From NCBI RefSeq assembly GCF_016107705.1, contig NZ_JAEHGC010000003.1, forward strand, positions 248,001-312,000: a stretch of 64,000 bases of DNA. The letters are read 5' to 3'. Both the position numbers and the translations under genes were made by a program. Origin of the DNA: Neobacillus cucumis. GTDB taxonomy: Bacteria; Bacillota; Bacilli; Bacillales_B; DSM-18226. Under the pieces are notes generated by a model. The model did no database searches, was not told the origin of the DNA, and saw only the letters and a program-made list of their open reading frames with translations. Below are positions 8,444 to 16,089 of this stretch, one piece after another. Each line of letters opens with the position of its first letter. Within the stretch, counting starts at the first letter, position 1.

Positions 8444-9641
8444 TCCTTTGTTCTCCTCTCTTTCCAAATAGAGACCAGCGTTTTACTTTTTTTAATTTCT
8501 TGGTCTCGCCATTTTTTTGATCGATAAGCTTCTCTGAAAGCTTTAAAACAGCCTTCCCAAGCTGGCTCCGCGAGTTCGAAAGAATAAACGGCTGCCCTGT
8601 TTTTATCGAGGAGGATGCGACATTTACTTGTTCCGGCAGAGCGAAAAAGATATTTAACCCTAAAATCGCTTCAATTTTTTTAACATCGAGTCCCTGTTTC
8701 TTTACAGAACGGTTCAAAATTAGTTTTACTCGATCCTTTAGGTTAATTGATTCTAACATCTCTAAATAGAGTTGATTTAATCTCAAAACGGAAACTTCAT
8801 TTTGTGTTACTAGTAAAATCTCATCGGCTAAATCAAGGAATCGGAGATGAATTTCTGAAATGTGTACCGGCAAATCAATTAAGACAATATCGTATAGTTT
8901 CTTTGCTTCATTGACGGCTGCTTCCATATGATTTTCTGAAATTCCTTCAAAGAACTCTGGTCGAGGAGGCGCGGCAAGAATCGAAACATCGCCTTCAACA
9001 GTGGTCATATATTGGTTAATTGAGTATTGTTCGCGGCTATATCCTTCCTTTGCCCATTCATAAATCGTTTTTTTCGGTTTTACATTATAATACATGGCCA
9101 CCTCACCAAATTGGAGGTCTCCATCGATGACTGCAACTTTTTTCCCCATCTTTGCGAACGCTACAGCGAGATTAACGGTTACAATTGTCCTGCCCACGCC
9201 GCCCTTTGGATTGGTAACAGCAATCACTTTACTTTTTTCTTTTATTAAATTGACAAAGCCTTGGTCCTTCTTTGCACGATGCTGCATATATTTCTTTGCG
9301 TGCTCGATTGCATCATTTAGTTCTTCCTGGGTGTACGACGAACGCAGGGAATCCGATGCCCCCATCAGCATTGCTTTTTTCAGGTTTTCTAAGTTATCAG
9401 GTACAATTAAGATGATATAAACATGCGGGTAAAGAACGGATATTTCCTGACAAAAATCAAATACATTGTATAGCGTATGAGATTTTATAAATAATACAGA
9501 TTGATTATTCTCAATTAAAAGGGATCGGAGTCTATCAATCTCGTTGGTCGCAGTTAATCGGAACTGCTTCTTTTCTAGAATTGTTTTTATTTCTCCAGGA
9601 GGAGTATTCGTATCAGAAAAATAAACCCAGTTTATGCTCAT
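8430..9641 (-). CDS. tadZ: Tad pilus localisation protein TadZ/CpaE (MinD/ParA-like)
   Basis: A 403-residue protein. The N-terminal ~120 residues form an atypical receiver-like domain (MSINWVYFSDTNTPPGEIKTI, later YPHVYIILIV and GASDSLRSSYTQEEL). This is followed by a MinD/ParA-type ATPase with a deviant Walker A KGGVGRT (146-152), switch I DGDLQFGEVAMYY, and Walker B-like YDIVLIDLP. The P-loop lysine is replaced by Arg151 while the signature Lys146 is kept. TadZ proteins recruit the pilus machinery to its site in the cell. It lies 6 bp downstream of cpaB and overlaps tadA. The alternative name CpaE is equally suitable. Confidence 0.88.
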   Translation of the reverse strand: MSINWVYFSDTNTPPGEIKTILEKKQFRLTATNEIDRLRSLLIENNQSVLFIKSHTLYNVFDFCQEISVLYPHVYIILIVPDNLENLKKAMLMGASDSLRSSYTQEELNDAIEHAKKYMQHRAKKDQGFVNLIKEKSKVIAVTNPKGGVGRTIVTVNLAVAFAKMGKKVAVIDGDLQFGEVAMYYNVKPKKTIYEWAKEGYSREQYSINQYMTTVEGDVSILAAPPRPEFFEGISENHMEAAVNEAKKLYDIVLIDLPVHISEIHLRFLDLADEILLVTQNEVSVLRLNQLYLEMLESINLKDRVKLILNRSVKKQGLDVKKIEAILGLNIFFALPEQVNVASSSIKTGQPFILSNSRSQLGKAVLKLSEKLIDQKNGETKKLKKVKRWSLFGKRGEQRNVTI

Positions 9642-9647
9642 TTCGAT

Positions 9648-10238
9648 TTAATCCCCCTCTTTGATTACTTCTCTTGTTTGTTTAAGACCAACTTTTCCTT
9701 TATCTGTGTCCTCTGTGTTTCTAAGCATTAAATAGAACCCATCCTTATCTTTGGCCGCTAAACTAAGCATAACCCCTTCTTTTGGAGTGACTTCTAATGT
9801 AACGGTTTCATAATGGAGGGCTTCTTCTTTGGTGTCACTGGATTTACCAGAAGATAGGACTTTTACATTTTCAAGAACAAGCACAGCTGATCTATATTCT
9901 TTTTTTGTTTTATCATCTTTTTTCGTTCCGTAGGCAATTACATCAACTTTGGAATTCGGGGCAATATACCCTGAAACCCCTTGAGCTGGGTCAACATTGA
10001 TTGAGATTGCCCTTTTGCCATTACTTACATCAACTAGCGGATTATTGAATTCCCTTTTTAGCGCTTCTTCTTTTTTAGCTTGTTCCTCATCTGTTTTTTT
10101 CTCATCGTTATTCTGAGCAACCGCTACAGTTGTTGTTGTTGTTGAGACTTTCCCCTTTGAGAATACGGAAAGATAGGCAATACCTGCCACCGCTATTCCC
10201 AATATTAATGAAATGATCCATATTTTTTTTGTGTTCAT
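9648..10238 (-). CDS. cpaB: Flp pilus assembly protein CpaB/RcpC (SAF domain)
   Basis: A 196-residue protein with an N-terminal TM anchor (WIISLILGIAVAGIAYLSVF, ~6-25), a low-complexity Thr/Lys/Glu spacer, and a SAF-type domain (RAISINVDPAQGVSGYIAPNSKVDVIAYG, ~77-105) followed by the RcpC-like region LVLENVKVLS...VTLEVTPKEGVMLSLAAKDKDGFYLMLRN. In diderms CpaB acts with the secretin. No secretin gene is present here, as expected for a monoderm, so the role is probably in crossing the cell wall. It is preceded by a strong AGGGGAGGG ribosome binding site. Confidence 0.85.
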   Translation of the reverse strand: MNTKKIWIISLILGIAVAGIAYLSVFSKGKVSTTTTTVAVAQNNDEKKTDEEQAKKEEALKREFNNPLVDVSNGKRAISINVDPAQGVSGYIAPNSKVDVIAYGTKKDDKTKKEYRSAVLVLENVKVLSSGKSSDTKEEALHYETVTLEVTPKEGVMLSLAAKDKDGFYLMLRNTEDTDKGKVGLKQTREVIKEGD

Positions 10239-10273
10239 AGTGCCCTCCCCTATTTCATTGACAATCCCCAGTT

Positions 10274-11191
10274 TTACTCAACAAGCTTGACGCCGTATAA
10301 GCTATATTCTCCCGTTCCGGTACCACTGCCTATTTCACCAGGCGAAACTATTTTGATAAACTTTCCATAAAGCGTTTTATTTTCATATTTTTCAATCCAA
10401 TAAGCTGCAAATTTTACCACATTTAAACTACTCTTTCCATTTGCCCCGTCCCACGAATCAATAACAACTATGGTTATGACCCGATCACAAGAATTATCGG
10501 CTGTTTCCCAACTTTTACATTGTGGTTTGGAAGCATCATTAGTAATTAAAGTATTGATTGCATCTTTTACCTTTCCCTCTTTTCCCCCGGGTTCTGTTTC
10601 AACAACTTTACTGCCCACCTCAAATGTACTGCCATTCAAGATCCCGTTTGCTAAACCATCCGCTCCACTCCCATTCAAATCAAGGTATCCGCAGTTACCA
10701 TGGTTCGTTCCAGGATTAGATTTTCCGCAATTTAATACAAGAGAATCAGGAACAGCACTTTCTTCCACTGCAATCGGGGCAATACCGTTTGCTTTTTTTA
10801 ACGGTGCAACAATTGCTTTTGCGGATGCACTAACTGGTGCATTATTCATTCCTAAGATTTTTGCAAAAGTTAAGGGAACATCTATTTGTCTGACAGCTTT
10901 AATGGAATCACTTGTTACGGTTAGATTGGCTTCAGTCAGTGGAAATCCATTTTTTTGTGAGACATCTTCAGCATTTTCAATCGCCCGCGACTGGTTTGTT
11001 GTTAATCCCTGAGCTCCTGCCAGAACAGCTGCATCTACAGCTTTTTGCAGCTTACTTTTCTCAGAATAAAGCCTGCCTCCATCTATCGCTAAAGCAGCGA
11101 AGCCGAGAAGAGCAACCATTGAAATGGCTACTATTACTAATACTGCACCGCTTTCATCTCGCAATTTTAATAATCTTAATATTCTCTTCAT
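10274..11191 (-). CDS. TadG-like pilus assembly protein (Flp TadE/G-like)
   Basis: A 305-residue protein. The N-terminus RDESGAVLVIVAISMVALLG (residues ~12-31), followed by AALAIDGGRLYSEKSKLQKAVDAAVLAGAQGL, is the TadG N-terminal signature, a class III prepilin-like TM followed by an amphipathic helix. The rest is an extracellular domain with four cysteines (CGKS, NCGY, QCKSW, SCDR) that could form two disulfides, and it has no recognised fold. The start codon abuts the stop of tadE. It is probably a minor pseudopilin or adhesive tip component; that role is inference. Confidence 0.82.
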   Translation of the reverse strand: MKRILRLLKLRDESGAVLVIVAISMVALLGFAALAIDGGRLYSEKSKLQKAVDAAVLAGAQGLTTNQSRAIENAEDVSQKNGFPLTEANLTVTSDSIKAVRQIDVPLTFAKILGMNNAPVSASAKAIVAPLKKANGIAPIAVEESAVPDSLVLNCGKSNPGTNHGNCGYLDLNGSGADGLANGILNGSTFEVGSKVVETEPGGKEGKVKDAINTLITNDASKPQCKSWETADNSCDRVITIVVIDSWDGANGKSSLNVVKFAAYWIEKYENKTLYGKFIKIVSPGEIGSGTGTGEYSLYGVKLVE

Positions 11192-11566
11192 TTATTCCAC
11201 CCTCATTACAGTGGTATCTTTTAAAGTTATTGGTCCTACAATGTTCCCTATCAACGGTGTAAGAAATGTAATTGGATAAGTGATTGTTATATTAACATTT
11301 GATCCAGATGATCGTGTTCCCGTAGGAGTAATAGTGATTTTGTCCGTTGTTAAACCAATGTTTGATGCATCAAACACAGCTGTGCTTTTGATTGTGCTAT
11401 CATCTTTCCCAATACTTGCTGCGCGGGCGGCCTCTCTTCCAGCATGATCCATGGTTAAATACACATGGAAAATTCGCGCAAAGTCAATAATTCCAAACAA
11501 TAAAAGCATTAGCATGGGGATAATTAAAGCAAATTCTACTAATGATTGACCTTTTTCCGATTTCAT
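11192..11566 (-). CDS. tadE: TadE-like minor pseudopilin
   Basis: A 124-residue protein. KSEKGQSLVEFALIIPMLML at residues 2-21 is the TadE motif, with a conserved Glu after the short leader and a hydrophobic prepilin-like helix; then IDFARIFHVYLTMDHAGREAARAAS. ATG 11566 is preferred because it overlaps the tadV stop as ATGA and has GGGGTGG 7 nt upstream. The frame extends five codons further but loses the coupling. It is likely processed by the prepilin peptidase encoded directly upstream. Confidence 0.85.
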   Translation of the reverse strand: MKSEKGQSLVEFALIIPMLMLLLFGIIDFARIFHVYLTMDHAGREAARAASIGKDDSTIKSTAVFDASNIGLTTDKITITPTGTRSSGSNVNITITYPITFLTPLIGNIVGPITLKDTTVMRVE

Positions 11567-12072
11567 TGAAATCCACCCCAAACAAGTAAGTAGAATGTTC
11601 CAAGTACTATGGCTACTCCATATGGGAATGAAATACTGCTATTTTTATCCTTTGTCAAAATTATTGAGCCTAAGTTACATTTGAAGAAAACAACGTTGAA
11701 AAATGTAGATTTGATGATGTTGGAAAGACCTTTTTTCTTAATAATCAGTATTAGAGCTATTGCCCCTCCAAATAAAGCTGTATAGATGAATGAGTAAAAA
11801 ACAAAGCTAGAACCCATTAGGGCCCCAATTGCTGCCATAAGTTTTACATCGCCAGCCCCTATCCCCCCTAGTATATAAGGAATAAATAATAGGCCCAAGC
11901 CAACTAAAAATCCTTTTCCGCTAAATAGGAATCCATCAAATCCAGTATTAAATAGGTTGTATGTCAGTCCAAATACAATTGTTGGTAGTGTAACAACATT
12001 TAATATTTTACGTGATTTTATATCAGTAATAACACAGATTACTAGAACACTAACTAAAACTATATTTACCAT
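11563..12072 (-). CDS. tadV: A24 prepilin peptidase TadV/CpaA
   Basis: A 169-residue integral membrane aspartic protease that cleaves Flp pilin and the pseudopilins. The two catalytic aspartates are visible: Asp17 in ITDIKSRKILN and Asp75 in the GxGD-type motif GAGDVKLM. It lacks the N-terminal methylase domain of PilD, as usual for TadV. It follows the pilin gene after an 87-bp gap that holds a stem-loop. Its GGAGG is enclosed by a small inverted repeat (AGAAG/CTTCT), which may damp translation compared with pilin. Confidence 0.9.
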   Translation of the reverse strand: MVNIVLVSVLVICVITDIKSRKILNVVTLPTIVFGLTYNLFNTGFDGFLFSGKGFLVGLGLLFIPYILGGIGAGDVKLMAAIGALMGSSFVFYSFIYTALFGGAIALILIIKKKGLSNIIKSTFFNVVFFKCNLGSIILTKDKNSSISFPYGVAIVLGTFYLLVWGGFQ

Positions 12073-12098
12073 TTAGAAGCCTCCTTCTATATAAGGAA

Positions 12099-12126
12099 GC
12101 CCTGCTTTTTATTGAGTAAGCAGGGC
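12099..12126 (-). terminator. Stem-loop between flp and tadV, likely attenuator
   Basis: 9-bp perfect stem GCCCTGCTT/AAGCAGGGC with a 10-nt loop in the pilin-tadV gap. The downstream tract is TTCCTTATAT, poor in T, suggesting partial termination or 3'-end protection of the pilin mRNA so that pilin exceeds the machinery. Confidence 0.6.
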
Positions 12127-12159
12127 AATAAATACTTAATTCCTATATGGTTATTTTTT

Positions 12160-12333
12160 TTACAAGGCACTTACCAACTTGTCTTTAATGTTCGTAAATA
12201 CATCTGAGATTCCAGTAGATAATAATGCAATTGCCGCAATAACTACTGCTGCAACCAATCCAATAATTAATCCATATTCTGATAATGCTTGCCCTTCTTC
12301 TTGTACTACTAGATTTTTAATTTTTTTCAACAT
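12160..12333 (-). CDS. flp: Flp/Fap-type major pilin (class IVb)
   Basis: A 57-residue prepilin: a short basic leader MLKKIKNLVVQEEG, then QALSEYGLIIGLVAAVVIAA. The leader Gly14 and the Glu-Tyr pair at residues 19-20 are the Flp cleavage/processing signature; a single hydrophobic helix (22-38) and a short C-terminus TNIKDKLVSAL follow. Start ATG 12333 has TAGGAGGAATG 9 nt upstream; an overlapping upstream ATG stops after a few codons. It is the first gene of the Tad operon, downstream of a good sigma-A promoter, and is the pilus building block after TadV cleavage. Confidence 0.93.
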   Translation of the reverse strand: MLKKIKNLVVQEEGQALSEYGLIIGLVAAVVIAAIALLSTGISDVFTNIKDKLVSAL

Positions 12334-12458
12334 GTTTCATTCCTCCTAAATAATTTGTTAGTTTTTAAGATTAGTTCACTGTATCGAACAACACTTCCGA
12401 CCTACTTGTTCTATATCCCTCTGTTGTTTGTTCTTTTTAATGAACAACCCTTGAGTTA

Positions 12459-12487
12459 ATAATAGTACCATTGTCCCGAAATGTAAA
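12459..12487 (-). promoter_or_regulatory. flp (Tad operon) sigma-A promoter
   Basis: Minus strand TTTACA (12482-12487), 17-bp spacer, TATTAT (12459-12464). This leaves a leader of about 115 nt before the pilin start that is loaded with GTTC/GAAC half-sites. Confidence 0.7.
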
Positions 12488-12545
12488 TAGTTTTTCCTAT
12501 TTATTGTTCTAAATAAAAAACGACATCGTTCAACAATTTTCATTA

Positions 12546-12574
12546 TTGAGAACGAATTATTCTTATTGTATATT
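12546..12574 (+). promoter_or_regulatory. Promoter of the DUF192 gene
   Basis: TTGAGA (12546-12551), 17-bp spacer, TATATT (12569-12574), divergent from the flp promoter. A GAGAAC half-site overlaps the -35 and a CGAACAA lies at the expected start site. Confidence 0.6.
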
Positions 12575-12612
12575 CAATATATCGAACAAATTGAATGATA
12601 GGAGAGTATAAA

Positions 12613-12939
12613 ATGGAGCCATTAATTAAAACCATCCCTTTTTCTATTAAACTTGCAGATTCTTTTTTTACTAGACTAAAAGGACTAATGTTTCGAAAAG
12701 AACAGTTAATTGAGGAAGGATTATGGATTTCCCCTTGTAATTCAATCCATATGTGTTTCATGCATTTTGAAATCGATGCTGTTTTTCTAAGCAATAAAGG
12801 AGAAATTGTAAAAGTGGTTGAAAGATTAAAACCTTGGAGTTTTGTAAAGCCCATCAAGGAAGCCTACTCCGTTATCGAACTTCCAGCAGGGTCAATTTCA
12901 CAATTAGGCCTAAAGCAGGGAGATATCCTATCACTTTAA
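12613..12939 (+). CDS. DUF192 family protein linked to Tad locus
   Basis: A 108-residue protein of the DUF192 family (beta-rich fold). Typical features are DSFFTRLKGLMFRKE near the N-terminus, NSIHMCFMHFEIDAVFLSNKGEIVKVVERLKPWS in the middle and VIELPAGSISQLGLKQGDIL at the end. ATG 12613 has AGGAG 9 nt upstream; an in-frame ATG at 12595 is less well placed. There is no signal peptide, unlike many family members. DUF192 genes often neighbour Tad clusters, and this one is divergent from flp with a shared regulatory region, so an accessory role in pilus biogenesis is plausible but unproven. Confidence 0.83.
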   Translation: MEPLIKTIPFSIKLADSFFTRLKGLMFRKEQLIEEGLWISPCNSIHMCFMHFEIDAVFLSNKGEIVKVVERLKPWSFVKPIKEAYSVIELPAGSISQLGLKQGDILSL

Positions 12940-12966
12940 AGAGACAGGTACTGTCTCTTTTTTTGC
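12938..12966 (+). terminator. Terminator of the DUF192 gene
   Basis: 10-bp stem AAAGAGACAG/CTGTCTCTTT with a 3-nt loop followed by a run of T, starting at the stop codon. Confidence 0.9.
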
Positions 12967-13073
12967 CTTAAAATGAAAATATAAATTTAAATCATGGACA
13001 GACAAAATCCCCCACTCCATAACATACATTTTCATATGTGAAAATTTCCATAAACTAATGGAGGTGAAGGCTG

Positions 13074-13295
13074 ATGTCAGGTGGTCTTAAAGCCCTGCTA
13101 TACATTTTGTCCTTTTTCATTCCTGTCGTTGGAATCATTTTAGGAATCATATGGTTGAATGATCAGGAACCTGAAAAGAAACAAGTTGGAAAAACTTGCT
13201 TGATCGTCGGAATTGTCTCCATTGTCTTAAGTTGTATTTGCTGGTTTGCTGCATCTGCGCTCTCAATTAGTCCTGCATTTATGTCCGGCTATTAA
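13074..13295 (+). CDS. Small two-TM membrane protein, unknown function
   Basis: A 73-residue protein with two hydrophobic helices (LLYILSFFIPVVGIILGIIW, ~9-28, and LIVGIVSIVLSCICWFAASAL, ~44-64) joined by a charged loop NDQEPEKKQVGK. TGGAGGTGA precedes the ATG at a normal distance, so it is probably expressed. I do not recognise the family; the layout resembles small DUF4190-like proteins. It stands alone between the DUF192 terminator and a DUF2085 gene on the same strand, 61 bp away. Confidence 0.65.
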   Translation: MSGGLKALLYILSFFIPVVGIILGIIWLNDQEPEKKQVGKTCLIVGIVSIVLSCICWFAASALSISPAFMSGY

Positions 13296-13356
13296 ATCAT
13301 TTTAGAACCTAATTCACCTTGTGGATTGGGTTTTTCTTTAGGAGTGGGTAACAATA

Positions 13357-13995
13357 ATGATTCAAGAATTATTTCATTTTTTAGGAAGAGCGATTTGTCA
13401 TCAACTTGAGGAACGTTCACTCCATGCTTCGGGTGAAACACTGTCAGTTTGTGCCCGAGATACGGGAATCTATATCGGGATCTTTTCATCCCTTATTTAT
13501 TTGCATTTAACAAAAAGGAAAAAAAGCTTAACCATCCCTTCTGTAAAAACAAGCTTGTTCCTTTTGTTGTTTCTCGTTCCATTGATGATTGACGGGTTGG
13601 GGTCCTATTTGCATTTATTTGAATCAAGCAATATCCGAAGGCTCCTGACTGGAATTTGCTTTGGTCTAGTTTTGCCTTACTTTCTCTATCCCCTGCTTTC
13701 AGTAGGATGCCTTGAGGAGACAAGTGAGGCTGTTATCATGAAAAGCAAGGATCTCTATTGGCCAATTATTATTAGTATCATTTTAGGCGTGGCGTTTTTT
13801 GAAGGAGTAATGCCCTATTATTTGTTGGACGGGTTCATCATTGTGACTGTGGTTATTTGGTTTAGTTTATGCGCATCATTTTTATTTTCACGAACGGGCT
13901 CCAAGTATTTAAGATGGTTTCTTTCTGTATCTACAAGTTTAACCTTTTTGTCCTTCCTATCCATCCTGCATTCATGGATTTTAACGATAACTTAA
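13357..13995 (+). CDS. DUF2085 integral membrane protein
   Basis: A 212-residue membrane protein. The N-terminal motifs ICHQLEERSLHASGETLSVC and ARDTGIYIGIF carry the conserved His, Cys and Arg of DUF2085 proteins (CHQ-x-R and C-x-RDTGIY). About five TM segments follow. The biochemical function of the family is not known; the conserved Cys/His pattern could bind a metal or heme. It is convergent with bcrC and shares a bidirectional terminator with it. Confidence 0.8.
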   Translation: MIQELFHFLGRAICHQLEERSLHASGETLSVCARDTGIYIGIFSSLIYLHLTKRKKSLTIPSVKTSLFLLLFLVPLMIDGLGSYLHLFESSNIRRLLTGICFGLVLPYFLYPLLSVGCLEETSEAVIMKSKDLYWPIIISIILGVAFFEGVMPYYLLDGFIIVTVVIWFSLCASFLFSRTGSKYLRWFLSVSTSLTFLSFLSILHSWILTIT

Positions 13996-14031
13996 AAAAG
14001 GGCTTGAAACTTTAAAGTTTCAGCCCTTTTT
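13994..14031. terminator. Bidirectional terminator between DUF2085 gene and bcrC
   Basis: A long inverted repeat with arms AAAAAGGGCT-TGAAACTTT and AAAGTTTCA-GCCCTTTTT lies in the gap of two convergent genes. T-runs follow the stem on both strands. Confidence 0.9.
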
Positions 14032-14033
14032 GA

Positions 14034-14636
14034 TTAAAAGTTTTTATTTCTGTCTCCAGATTTCGATTTTGGCAGAATGACTCCTTCTGCTTTTTCGTAT
14101 ATAGCAAGCAATTTGTTTAAGATAGAAAGCTTCGGAGCAATCAAGTAAACAAACAAAGCAGAAATGATTCCGATAAGAGCACCTGTCATTACATCTAGAG
14201 GATAGTGAACGCCAACCATTACACGGGAGATGGCTACACAGCAGGCCAGAATAATCCATAACCAGCCCTCTTTTTTGCGGACCAACAAGATTGAAAAACA
14301 TATTGAAAAAAAGATTATCGAGTGGTCACTCGGAAACGCATTGTCTACAGCATGGCTTACAAGCTTATTAACATGTGGCAGCTCCGCAAACGGCTGATAA
14401 TGCGAATAAAGCTTACCGGCGATTTTTCCGATGACTTCAGCCACTGCCACAGAAATAACGGACAAGATAATCATCATTCTGTTTTTATCGGTTCTAGTAA
14501 ACCAATAAACTAACATTCCTAAAATTAAAAAATATAGCATATATTCTGCAAGAAAAACGGCAATCGGGTCTAAAAACGAATGGTCTCTACCGAGATTATT
14601 AATCGCGCGAAAGGCTTCAATATTTAATTGAGACAT
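14034..14636 (-). CDS. bcrC: Undecaprenyl-diphosphate phosphatase BcrC (PAP2 family)
   Basis: A 200-residue PAP2-superfamily membrane phosphatase that would recycle undecaprenyl pyrophosphate for cell-wall synthesis and confer some bacitracin resistance. Motif C2 FPSDHS and motif C3 SRVMVGVHYPLDV carry the catalytic histidines. In motif C1 the usual RP is QP (HYQPF), a variant I associate with some Bacillus BcrC proteins rather than loss of function. Six TM segments fit the family length (B. subtilis BcrC is 193 aa). The ATG at 14636 is followed by MSQLNIEAFRAIN, similar to the BcrC N-terminus. Confidence 0.85.
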   Translation of the reverse strand: MSQLNIEAFRAINNLGRDHSFLDPIAVFLAEYMLYFLILGMLVYWFTRTDKNRMMIILSVISVAVAEVIGKIAGKLYSHYQPFAELPHVNKLVSHAVDNAFPSDHSIIFFSICFSILLVRKKEGWLWIILACCVAISRVMVGVHYPLDVMTGALIGIISALFVYLIAPKLSILNKLLAIYEKAEGVILPKSKSGDRNKNF

Positions 14637-14720
14637 TTTCCTACTCCCAACCTAAAGTTATTTAATAAAACTTTTTCCACCAAAATAGTATACCTTTCTG
14701 GACATAAAATGGCAAAACAT

Positions 14721-15770
14721 TTATGAGTGGACTTCTTTTTGCTTTATCATCCAGTTTAAACGTGGCAAAATAATTGGCTTGAAAAGGTTGAGAATAAATT
14801 TTCTTGTCAGCAGCCAGCAGACAATTGAAGCAAATAGGATGGCCCCCAAAATGACAAATCCTTTATGGCTGACAAGCTGCTCCGGTGCTATTTCGCGGTA
14901 TACTCGGACAATATTTGTATGAATCAAGTAAATAAACAAGGAATTTACTCCGAGTTTATTAAAGAAAATGAGTTTCTTTTCCTTAGGAACAAGCAGCATA
15001 AGTGATATGGAAAGAACGACAACAATTCCATAGTAAGCTAGATGAATGACTGCTCCCTTTAAGATTGACCAAGTAAAAAAGCTGTAGGAGCTTCGTAAAA
15101 ATAAAAATTCTGTCCCTGATGGCAATTGGTTAAAAAAGATCATAAAAACAAGGAATACGGCCACGACGGATAAGGCTCCCCAACGTATTGGTATTTTACA
15201 AATTTTCGTTTTTTGACTAAGGCTTATAAGAACGTTTTTCTTCGCAAGGCTATAGCCAATTAAGAAAAATGGGTAGAAATTCACTAATTTTCTCATCGAG
15301 AACCATGATGGAACATGATCTACATAACTAATGGCAACGGCAAAAATAAGCGATATGATAATAGGGTACCGCAAGCGCAGGAAGTATGGTGTAACAATAC
15401 TCCAGACGACAATTCCAAGTAAGTACCAGAGCGTCCAGTAAGGGTCAAAGATATCTAAAATTCGCCCATCAGGCGATAAGTTGACCAGCGTATGATCTTG
15501 GATTAATTTTTGCAAAAAGCCATTGGCAATTTGCCAAACTAAATACACTGAAATCAATTGGATAATTCGTTCAGATTTTTGTGGTCGAAAGAAATAACCA
15601 CTTACCATAATGAATAATGGCATATGAAAAAAATAAATTACATTGTAAAGATATAGAATGATTCCCGGATGTGAATGATTTCGATATGATTCAATAAAAT
15701 GCCCAAACACTACTAAAAATATTAAAAGGCCTTTTACGTTATCGAACCATGGTATACGTTGTTTTATCAT
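14721..15770 (-). CDS. Acyltransferase-3 family membrane protein
   Basis: A 349-residue polytopic protein with about ten TM segments. The N-terminal RIPWFDNVKGLLIFLVVFGH (~5-24) carries the conserved His of acyltransferase-3 (OafA/NodX/YrhL-like) proteins, followed by FFHMPLFIMVSGYFF. These proteins transfer acyl groups to cell-surface glycans. It resembles Bacillus YkrP/YfiQ-type members. The substrate is unknown. It is a single gene downstream of an orphan terminator at 15931-15966, with AGGAGG close to the ATG. Confidence 0.82.
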   Translation of the reverse strand: MIKQRIPWFDNVKGLLIFLVVFGHFIESYRNHSHPGIILYLYNVIYFFHMPLFIMVSGYFFRPQKSERIIQLISVYLVWQIANGFLQKLIQDHTLVNLSPDGRILDIFDPYWTLWYLLGIVVWSIVTPYFLRLRYPIIISLIFAVAISYVDHVPSWFSMRKLVNFYPFFLIGYSLAKKNVLISLSQKTKICKIPIRWGALSVVAVFLVFMIFFNQLPSGTEFLFLRSSYSFFTWSILKGAVIHLAYYGIVVVLSISLMLLVPKEKKLIFFNKLGVNSLFIYLIHTNIVRVYREIAPEQLVSHKGFVILGAILFASIVCWLLTRKFILNLFKPIILPRLNWMIKQKEVHS

Positions 15771-15930
15771 AATATACCTCCTTCAATAACTTTTTTCGAC
15801 ACTTCTCGACATTTACTTATTATAACGAACCCCGAAAAATCCTTCAATAGAACAAAAGGGCAAAACTTGAGGTAATATAGGAGGATATTCCCTCAACGAA
15901 TGACCTGATTTATAAAGCTAGGACAAAAAA

Positions 15931-15966
15931 GGATAGAAAGGAATTTCTATATTCCAAATTCTATCC
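15931..15966 (-). terminator. Orphan minus-strand terminator left of the endonuclease gene
   Basis: An 8-bp outer stem GGATAGAA/TTCTATCC with an inner GGAAT/ATTCC stem is followed on the minus strand by TTTTTTG. No minus-strand gene ends here; the nearest upstream minus-strand gene is ssrA, which has its own terminator at 16499-16521. Confidence 0.7.
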
Positions 15967-16015
15967 TTGGGGAGTATTTGCCACCTCTAGAGGATATTCC
16001 AAGACTGTAAAATAG

Positions 16016-16044
16016 TTGAAAATTCGCAGCTTTAGTATTAATAT
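16016..16044 (+). promoter_or_regulatory. Promoter of the LAGLIDADG endonuclease gene
   Basis: TTGAAA (16016-16021), 17-bp spacer, TAATAT (16039-16044), about 45 bp ahead of the preferred start codon. Confidence 0.6.
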
Positions 16045-16089
16045 TAAACAGAACATATGTTTTTACTTTTTCGGAAGGGGTACACCACA

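Larger units (their letters stand above)
12374..12589. promoter_or_regulatory. Cluster of SinR-type GTTC half-sites between divergent promoters
   Basis: Half-sites GTTC or GAAC occur at about 12374, 12386, 12408, 12430, 12442, 12506, 12528, 12550 and 12584. The best is the inverted pair TTGTTC...GAACAA spanning 12429-12447, just downstream of the predicted flp start site. One GAGAAC overlaps the -35 of the DUF192 promoter. SinR is known to bind GTTCTYT; assignment to the SinR-like protein at 4720-5052 is inference. Confidence 0.55.

Noticed and set aside
12543..12857. Open frame antisense to the DUF192 gene
   Set aside because: It lies opposite a well-supported gene with RBS, promoter and terminator, and has no protein family features of its own.
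14034..14636. Loss of function in BcrC because motif C1 reads QP instead of RP
   Set aside because: The other two PAP2 motifs are intact, and I recall the YQPF variant in other Bacillus BcrC proteins, so it looks like a normal family variant.
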